Shown: positions 6,397 to 10,456 of the stretch, piece after piece | Layout of the letters: each line of letters opens with the position of its first letter | How positions within the stretch are numbered: the stretch's first letter is position 1 | Source: Patescibacteria group bacterium | GTDB lineage: Bacteria > Patescibacteriota > Microgenomatia > UBA1406 > GWC2-37-13 | Reading direction: 5' to 3' | NCBI GenBank assembly: GCA_943356515.1 | Contig: CALRFM010000026.1 | Coordinates: 1 to 10,456 of the forward strand | Length of the DNA stretch: 10,456 nt | Position numbers and translations under genes: made by a program | Notes under the pieces: generated by a model | What the model was told of the DNA's origin: nothing | Seen by the model: only the letters and a program-made list of their open reading frames with translations | Databases searched by the model: none

Positions 6397-6585
6397 ATGG
6401 ATAAGAAAAATAAATCACAAACTATTACTGGTAGGATTCAAAAAAAAAGATCAGACACGTATATGGGAACAATTGAAAAACTATACGGTAAGGATTTTGG
6501 TGTAAGAAATGATATGAAACTAGGAGCATATCTCAAAAATGCAGGCTACCCTTCTTTAAGTAATTTGTTATACGATGGAAAGTGA
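6397..6585 (+). CDS. Small basic protein, unknown; possible antitoxin or regulator
   Basis: This protein has 62 residues and a net charge of about +7 by hand count. The N-terminal 20 residues are lysine- and arginine-rich (K3, K4, K6, R13, K16, K17, R18), which could bind nucleic acid. The C-terminal two-thirds (TIEKLYGKDFG at 25-35, then MKLGAYLKNAGYPSLSNLL at 40-58) reads as one or two short helices with a compact, patterned sequence that looks like a real small domain. I do not recognise a named family. Its last 11 bases overlap the next gene, so the two are almost certainly co-translated. Small first genes overlapping a HEPN-like second gene are common in toxin-antitoxin pairs, but no known antitoxin fold is evident here. 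I chose 6397 over 6373 because a TATAAT sits between them. Confidence is high that it is a gene and low for role. Confidence 0.72.
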   Translation: MDKKNKSQTITGRIQKKRSDTYMGTIEKLYGKDFGVRNDMKLGAYLKNAGYPSLSNLLYDGK

Positions 6586-7186
6586 CTTTACTAAGTTGCT
6601 TCCCAATCAGGAAAAATCAGAAGAAAGATTTGAGTTTATTCAAGATGAAACTTTAAAATCCAATCTTGCTATTGTACTGCGCTATATTGTCTTCCTTGTC
6701 AATTTAGAACGCTACAATGGTCTTACGGGGCCAATCTTATTTCCCTTATATAAAGACATGATTGTGCAAACTGCTACCATTGTTGAAAGTTGCACGCACT
6801 ATATAGTGAGAAGATATCTTGATAGTAATACAGTAAAAAATCCTGAAATAATGGATGAGCTTTGGATTGAAGAACGAAAGGAAATACTTCTGGAAATTGA
6901 TGGTGGAGAACGAAGAGTTTGCGGGGTTGTCGAACATAAAGGGACAGAAAAATTTACAAAATATACACAATTTATTAATCTTAACAGAGCTTGCAAAAGA
7001 GCAAAGATTTTTTCAGAAAAATCATTTAAAGCATCAGAAATACTAAGAGAATCAAGAAATAAAATACATCTTTCAGGTTTATCAAAAGTAGAAATGTTTT
7101 ATACAAAAAAAGATGTAGACGATCATTTTAATTATGCAAGTATTGTTTTAAAAAGAATTGAAGAAAAACTGCAAGAGTTACGTTGA
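6575..7186 (+). CDS. HEPN-like protein, unknown; possible toxin or RNase
   Basis: This 203-residue, mostly helical, soluble protein has no obvious signal or membrane segment. A long early helix pair (about 26-45 and 60-82, including TATIVESCTHYIVRRYL at 66-82) is followed by a basic stretch around 136-150. Then comes LRESRNKIHL (157-166), containing R158-x6-H165 and also an R-N-x-x-H run at 161-165. HEPN ribonucleases use an R-x(4-6)-H motif, often with N after R, late in a helical bundle, so placement and composition fit loosely. The match is by eye only and could be coincidental. The gene overlaps the small basic gene by 11 bases and has no Shine-Dalgarno. Its base composition is clearly more AT-rich than its neighbours (15 of 60 G+C at 7021-7080 against 32 of 60 at 7561-7620), consistent with lateral transfer. 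It could alternatively be an uncharacterised CPR-specific protein. Confidence 0.7.
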   Translation: MESDFTKLLPNQEKSEERFEFIQDETLKSNLAIVLRYIVFLVNLERYNGLTGPILFPLYKDMIVQTATIVESCTHYIVRRYLDSNTVKNPEIMDELWIEERKEILLEIDGGERRVCGVVEHKGTEKFTKYTQFINLNRACKRAKIFSEKSFKASEILRESRNKIHLSGLSKVEMFYTKKDVDDHFNYASIVLKRIEEKLQELR

Positions 7187-7272
7187 TTCTTGGGGAGTTT
7201 TTCACATTCCAAACTGCCGGTCACCTCTCAAAACAACAAGCAGGTTAGGGTAATGAATGATATATTTATATG

Positions 7273-7278
7273 CATAAT
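7273..7278 (+). promoter_or_regulatory. -10-like box of the KamA/EpmB gene, leaderless geometry
   Basis: CATAAT (one base off TATAAT) ends 5 bases before the ATG at 7284, the same spacing as the HAD gene. The octamer ATATGCAT occurs twice here (7268-7275 and 7282-7289), the second copy spanning the start codon, which could be an operator or chance in AT-rich DNA. The rest of the 97-base gap (7187-7283) shows no gene and no clear terminator. Confidence 0.35.
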
Positions 7279-7283
7279 CACAT

Positions 7284-8318
7284 ATGCATCAGTCTAACGA
7301 TTTTATAACCTCCATTCCTTCACTTCTCAAGTACTTTACAGAAAAAGGTATCGATACTACCAAAGCTCATGTGTCTGGCATCATAGAACATCCCTTCCCC
7401 CTTCTCATTCCTAATTATTATGCCGATCTCATAGATTGGTACGACCTGCATGACCCGCTTCGAAAAATGGTTTTAACCGATAATTTAGAGCAGATAGAGC
7501 TTGAGTCTGAGCTTGATGACCCGATCGGTGACCTTAGTCACTCCCCTGTTCCTGGCATCGTGCACCGGTACCCGGACAGGTGTTTACTTATGCTTACCAA
7601 TGTGTGCCCAGTCCATTGCCGATTCTGTTTTCGTAAAAATATCCTGCATGAAAATACGGCCCATCTTGAACACGCCCTTGCATATATCCAAACTCACAAA
7701 CAGATCTGGGAAGTCATCTTTTCGGGTGGAGATCCTTTCATGTTGACAGATTATATGTTGCAAAAAGTTATTGCCAGGCTCCGTGACATTCCCCATGTCA
7801 AAATGATTCGCTTTCATACCCGTACTCCTGCCGTTTATCCGCAAAAGGTAACAAAAGAGCTTTTAGCATCGCTCCAACTTGCCACTCCTTGCGGCGTTGT
7901 GCTTCATGTAAATCATCCAAAAGAAGTCGCCCCAGAGTTTGTAGAAGCGGTTGTGAAGATGCGCAAAACCGATGCCATGATGCTTTCTCAAACAGTGCTT
8001 ATGAAAGGGGTAAATGATAATGAGCAAACTCTTGCAGAATTATTCAAAAAACTTGTTGAGTGCGGTGCAAAACCGTATTATCTTCATCACTTAGATCGTA
8101 CCAAAGGCACCAATCATTTTCGAGTTTCGGTTGAAAGAGGCAAAGAAATTATGCAAAAACTCCGCGGTCACATATCAGGGCTTTGTATCCCAGAATATGT
8201 TATCGATATTCCCGGTGGATACGGCAAAATCCCCGCCTTTTGGTTTAACCATACCTCAAAGAATACTTATGAAGCAGTAAGTTTTGAGGGAAGAAAGATT
8301 GTGTATGAGGATGGGTAA
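7284..8318 (+). CDS. kamA: KamA/EpmB-family radical SAM lysine aminomutase
   Basis: This is a 344-residue radical SAM, PLP-dependent enzyme. The cluster motif is C108-x3-C112-x2-C115 in CPVHCRFCFRK, and SGGDP (147-151) is the SAM-binding motif. IDIPGGYGKIP (307-317) ends with K315, the expected PLP-linked lysine. SPVPGIVHRYPDR (87-99) is typical of lysine 2,3-aminomutases. In KamA proper (about 416 residues) the enzyme turns L-lysine into L-beta-lysine. In EpmB (about 340 residues) it makes (R)-beta-lysine for attachment to elongation factor P. The length and YYLHHLDRTKGTNHF (265-279) lean towards EpmB, while the N-terminal and C-terminal motifs lean towards KamA. No efp, epmA or beta-lysine acetyltransferase gene is nearby to decide. 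It converges on the DipZ gene with 4 bases between stop codons. Confidence 0.93.
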   Translation: MHQSNDFITSIPSLLKYFTEKGIDTTKAHVSGIIEHPFPLLIPNYYADLIDWYDLHDPLRKMVLTDNLEQIELESELDDPIGDLSHSPVPGIVHRYPDRCLLMLTNVCPVHCRFCFRKNILHENTAHLEHALAYIQTHKQIWEVIFSGGDPFMLTDYMLQKVIARLRDIPHVKMIRFHTRTPAVYPQKVTKELLASLQLATPCGVVLHVNHPKEVAPEFVEAVVKMRKTDAMMLSQTVLMKGVNDNEQTLAELFKKLVECGAKPYYLHHLDRTKGTNHFRVSVERGKEIMQKLRGHISGLCIPEYVIDIPGGYGKIPAFWFNHTSKNTYEAVSFEGRKIVYEDG

Positions 8319-8322
8319 CTTC

Positions 8323-10041
8323 TCACCCTCCAAACGTAAACGCAAACACTTGCGTTCCTACAGTCTGGAAGTTGAGCTGCAATAGGGCTTCTTGCTTCTT
8401 ATCAAAGCCCACCAAGTGGTAGAGCCGCGGCTCATCTATGGTTACAAAGCCATTTTCTACATCGTTCCCGGCATTTGTGGTTACTACTTCATCGTTTACA
8501 AAAACGGCAATACTATCATCCGTAGATGTGGGAGTTATCACCAAATACACGTCTTTTGCATAGAAGTTAAAAAGCAACCCTGCACCAGACTCCCCCACTT
8601 TTGCAGATTCAGATGACAAGTCCCAGTTTCCTACTAAGGCAAAGTTATTCACTGGCAACGATCTGGGCAACGAATAAACGTTAATACCAACCGTTGCTCG
8701 CTCTGGCGATGTAAGCCCTGCCATGCGGGAAAGCCCCAAATATGTTTCTGGTGTCTGACCCCCTGAGGATCTGGTTTCTGGAATATCTAAAAGTGCATCC
8801 AAATCGGTTGTCCCATCTGGTTCTTTATTCAAACCAGCTTCTTTCAAAAGTTTTTGAATATTTTTTTCAGTAACATCGTACTCCCCTTCTCCAAAATGGG
8901 TATAGCGTATTACTCCTTCTGCATCTATCAAATATTTAGCAGGCCAATAATGATTATCATATGCCCGCCAGGTGCTAAAATCGTTGTCCTGCGCCACGGG
9001 ATAGTTTATTTTGTATTGTTGTATTGCGCTTTCCACATTTTCAGTCTTCTTTTCAAATTCGAATTCTGGGGTATGAACACCAATTACAATAAGTCCATCA
9101 TCTTTGTATTTTTCATACCAACCCGTAACATAGGGCAAGGTACGAATACAGTTTATGCAGGTATAGGTCCAGAAATCCACGAGTACCACTTTTCCCTTCA
9201 AATCATCAATCGTGAGAGCTTCAGAATTTAACCACTTCTCAATGCCAACAAAATCTGGAGCTTTTGCAATATATGCAAGACTTGGGTTATCGCGTAGGGT
9301 ATCAAGTTGCTTGGTGACGCCATCATTTGTTTCCAGTTTGGTAAGAAAACTTGAGTACGATGGAAATGCATTCAGTAAGGTTGTTTGTAAATTCCTGTCG
9401 TACCCCGTGGCGATGAGTATTGCAGTTACCAGCATAATAATGCCAAATATTTTCTGAATGAGCCTAGTATGTTTAGAAAGTCTTTTAGAACTATTAAAGA
9501 GTTTTTGTCCGAATAATGAGAACACAAAAAGAGGTATCGCAACACCCAACATATATGCAATCATTACGAGAATTAAATCAAAAGAAACAGCGCGCGTTGC
9601 CGCAAGGGTAGCAATAGTTGCAAGTATTGGTCCGGCACACGGGGTCCACACAATGCCAAGCGATAGTCCGGTCAACAGTCCCCCTTTAAACCCAGAATCT
9701 GCGGGTCCTGAATTTCGAGAAAATCTACTACTTAATTTCGATACTGCTCCTTCCAAATAGGCGCCGAGTGCGGGAATAATGAGAGTTAGGCCCAGTACCG
9801 CTATTATGGCAACTGATAGGTAGCGGAGCCATTCAGTATCAAACGGTATGATTCGCACCACATACGCAATAGAAAGAGTCAGAATTGAAAAGCTCATTAC
9901 TACCCCAAGGGTCACCCCCAGTGGTCGGGACGGGCCGCCGGTTGCCGATGAAGAAAGAACAATAGGCAGAATTGGCCATATACAGGGAGCGGCGATGGTC
10001 ACCAGGCCCGATAAAAATGCAAATAATAGGAGTGTTGTCAT
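8323..10041 (-). CDS. dipZ: DipZ-like CcdA-thioredoxin fusion protein
   Basis: This 572-residue membrane protein has three parts. Residues 1-215 are a CcdA/DsbD-beta-type six-helix electron carrier with the two hallmark cysteines, C20 (APCIWP) and C134 (WTPCAGP). Residues about 260-402 are an extracytoplasmic TlpA/AhpC-type thioredoxin domain with active site C295-I-N-C298 (FWTYTCINC) and the cis-proline of WPAKY (P367). Residues about 428-572 are a beta-rich domain with FYAKDVYLV (493-501), which matches the C terminus of mycobacterial DipZ. Known relatives pass electrons from cytoplasmic thioredoxin across the membrane to reduce or repair thiols outside. All catalytic cysteines are present, so it should be active. 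Its start lies 40 bases after the lexA stop and has its own likely promoter. Only 4 bases separate its stop from the convergent KamA/EpmB gene. Confidence 0.94.
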   Translation of the reverse strand: MTTLLLFAFLSGLVTIAAPCIWPILPIVLSSSATGGPSRPLGVTLGVVMSFSILTLSIAYVVRIIPFDTEWLRYLSVAIIAVLGLTLIIPALGAYLEGAVSKLSSRFSRNSGPADSGFKGGLLTGLSLGIVWTPCAGPILATIATLAATRAVSFDLILVMIAYMLGVAIPLFVFSLFGQKLFNSSKRLSKHTRLIQKIFGIIMLVTAILIATGYDRNLQTTLLNAFPSYSSFLTKLETNDGVTKQLDTLRDNPSLAYIAKAPDFVGIEKWLNSEALTIDDLKGKVVLVDFWTYTCINCIRTLPYVTGWYEKYKDDGLIVIGVHTPEFEFEKKTENVESAIQQYKINYPVAQDNDFSTWRAYDNHYWPAKYLIDAEGVIRYTHFGEGEYDVTEKNIQKLLKEAGLNKEPDGTTDLDALLDIPETRSSGGQTPETYLGLSRMAGLTSPERATVGINVYSLPRSLPVNNFALVGNWDLSSESAKVGESGAGLLFNFYAKDVYLVITPTSTDDSIAVFVNDEVVTTNAGNDVENGFVTIDEPRLYHLVGFDKKQEALLQLNFQTVGTQVFAFTFGG

Positions 10042-10050
10042 AGTACTAAC

Positions 10051-10056
10051 ATCATA
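10051..10056 (-). promoter_or_regulatory. -10 box of the DipZ gene with possible -35
   Basis: On the minus strand TATGAT ends 9 bases before the ATG at 10041, and TTTCCA at 10080-10075 is a partial -35 with an 18-base spacer. The predicted transcript would have about two or three untranslated bases. It lies in the 40-base gap after lexA, so DipZ need not depend on lexA transcription. Confidence 0.4.
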
Positions 10057-10081
10057 ACAAAGTAAGAGAACATTTGGAAAT

Positions 10082-10456
10082 CTAATGCACCCGTTTCCCC
10101 ATCTTTCGCATCACGGCTTTTATAGAACCGTGAATTTTCAGTTCGCTTACGGGGTAAAAGGGGGGGTAATTAGGGTTGGCAGCTTCTAGAAACGGCTTGC
10201 CATTTTTTTTGTTTAAAATCTTGAGTGTCCATTGATTATCAATCTCTGCCAGTACCACATCCCCCACTCCCCAACTTCCCTTTTGTTCTACTACCACCAA
10301 GTCTCCTTCAAAAATACCAGCGTTTATCATACTATCGCCAGTGACTCGCAATAAGAAGGAATCGTCTGGTTTTTCTATCAAATACTCATCTAATGTAAGA
10401 TAGCTTCTGCTCTGTTCGGCTATTATTGGGTACCCGGCTTGAATGTTCCCCAAAAG
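10082..10456 (-). CDS. lexA: LexA-type SOS repressor, C-terminal part (cut by window edge)
   Basis: The visible 124 residues are the S24 peptidase domain of a LexA/UmuD-type self-cleaving protein. They begin LLGNIQAGYPII, with the Ala-Gly self-cleavage bond in QAG, as in LexA (VAAGEPLL in E. coli). LLRVTGDSMINAG holds the catalytic serine of DSM, and WTLKILNKK holds the catalytic lysine. The fold ends at a normal length. The frame runs open to the window end, so the roughly 75-residue N-terminal winged helix-turn-helix that would bind SOS boxes lies outside. A TTG at 10453 would give a truncated form and is not a believable start. LexA against UmuD cannot be settled without the missing half, but the LLGNIQAGYP context and a basic C terminus favour LexA. 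Confidence 0.88.
   Translation of the reverse strand, partial: LLGNIQAGYPIIAEQSRSYLTLDEYLIEKPDDSFLLRVTGDSMINAGIFEGDLVVVEQKGSWGVGDVVLAEIDNQWTLKILNKKNGKPFLEAANPNYPPFYPVSELKIHGSIKAVMRKMGKRVH

Noticed and set aside
9212..9760. Plus-strand open frames opposite DipZ
   Set aside because: They lie inside a well-supported gene on the other strand and have no recognisable domain or start signal.
10451..10453. TTG start giving a complete short S24 peptidase
   Set aside because: The frame is open upstream to the window edge, and the TTG codon falls in the conserved hinge just before the LexA cleavage site. The gene is cut by the window.
1..10456. tRNA or rRNA genes
   Set aside because: No cloverleaf-like T-arm sequences or rRNA-conserved stretches were noticed on either strand by eye. 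A tRNAscan or Rfam search was not possible here.

Overview
The window is a dense bacterial segment: eleven protein-coding genes with no gap over 225 bases, moderate to low GC, and the standard code (TGA, TAA and TAG all close genes, so not a code-25 lineage). The gene families, the foldback repeats built around TGTCAT/ATGACA punctuation, and the minimal intergenic spacing fit a Candidatus Patescibacteria (CPR) genome. That placement is an inference from style; no rRNA or ribosomal protein is present to confirm it.

Layout. Bases 1-86 hold a mosaic of palindromic repeats that run into the 3' end of hflX. Bases 76-3320 are a leftward operon in the order 3320->76: an EamA/DMT transporter, an ATP-grasp ligase overlapping it by 11 bases, and the ribosome-associated GTPase HflX 4 bases further on. 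A 33-base divergent promoter separates this operon from a rightward HAD phosphatase (3354-4103). Next come a phytoene-desaturase-type FAD enzyme (4227-5714), a 112-base palindromic element (5763-5874) related to the repeat at 46-86, and a DoxX membrane protein (5937-6353). An AT-rich two-gene module follows (6397-7186), made of a 62-residue basic protein overlapping a HEPN-like protein. It is the best candidate for an undescribed toxin-antitoxin or defence pair. Then come a lysine 2,3-aminomutase/EpmB-family radical SAM enzyme (7284-8318) and, converging on it, a three-part CcdA-thioredoxin-DipZ protein (10041-8323). The C-terminal part of a LexA-type repressor, cut by the window edge, ends the segment (10456-10082).

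How genes may work together. The transporter and ATP-grasp ligase look co-translated and could make and move one small product. The other genes look like independent single-gene units: redox maintenance of envelope thiols (DipZ, perhaps DoxX), SOS control (LexA), ribosome rescue (HflX) and amino acid or EF-P modification (KamA/EpmB).

A window-wide signal is the lack of a recognisable Shine-Dalgarno sequence before any of the ten visible start codons. Six starts instead have a -10-like hexamer only 5-11 bases upstream, which suggests leaderless or nearly leaderless transcripts.
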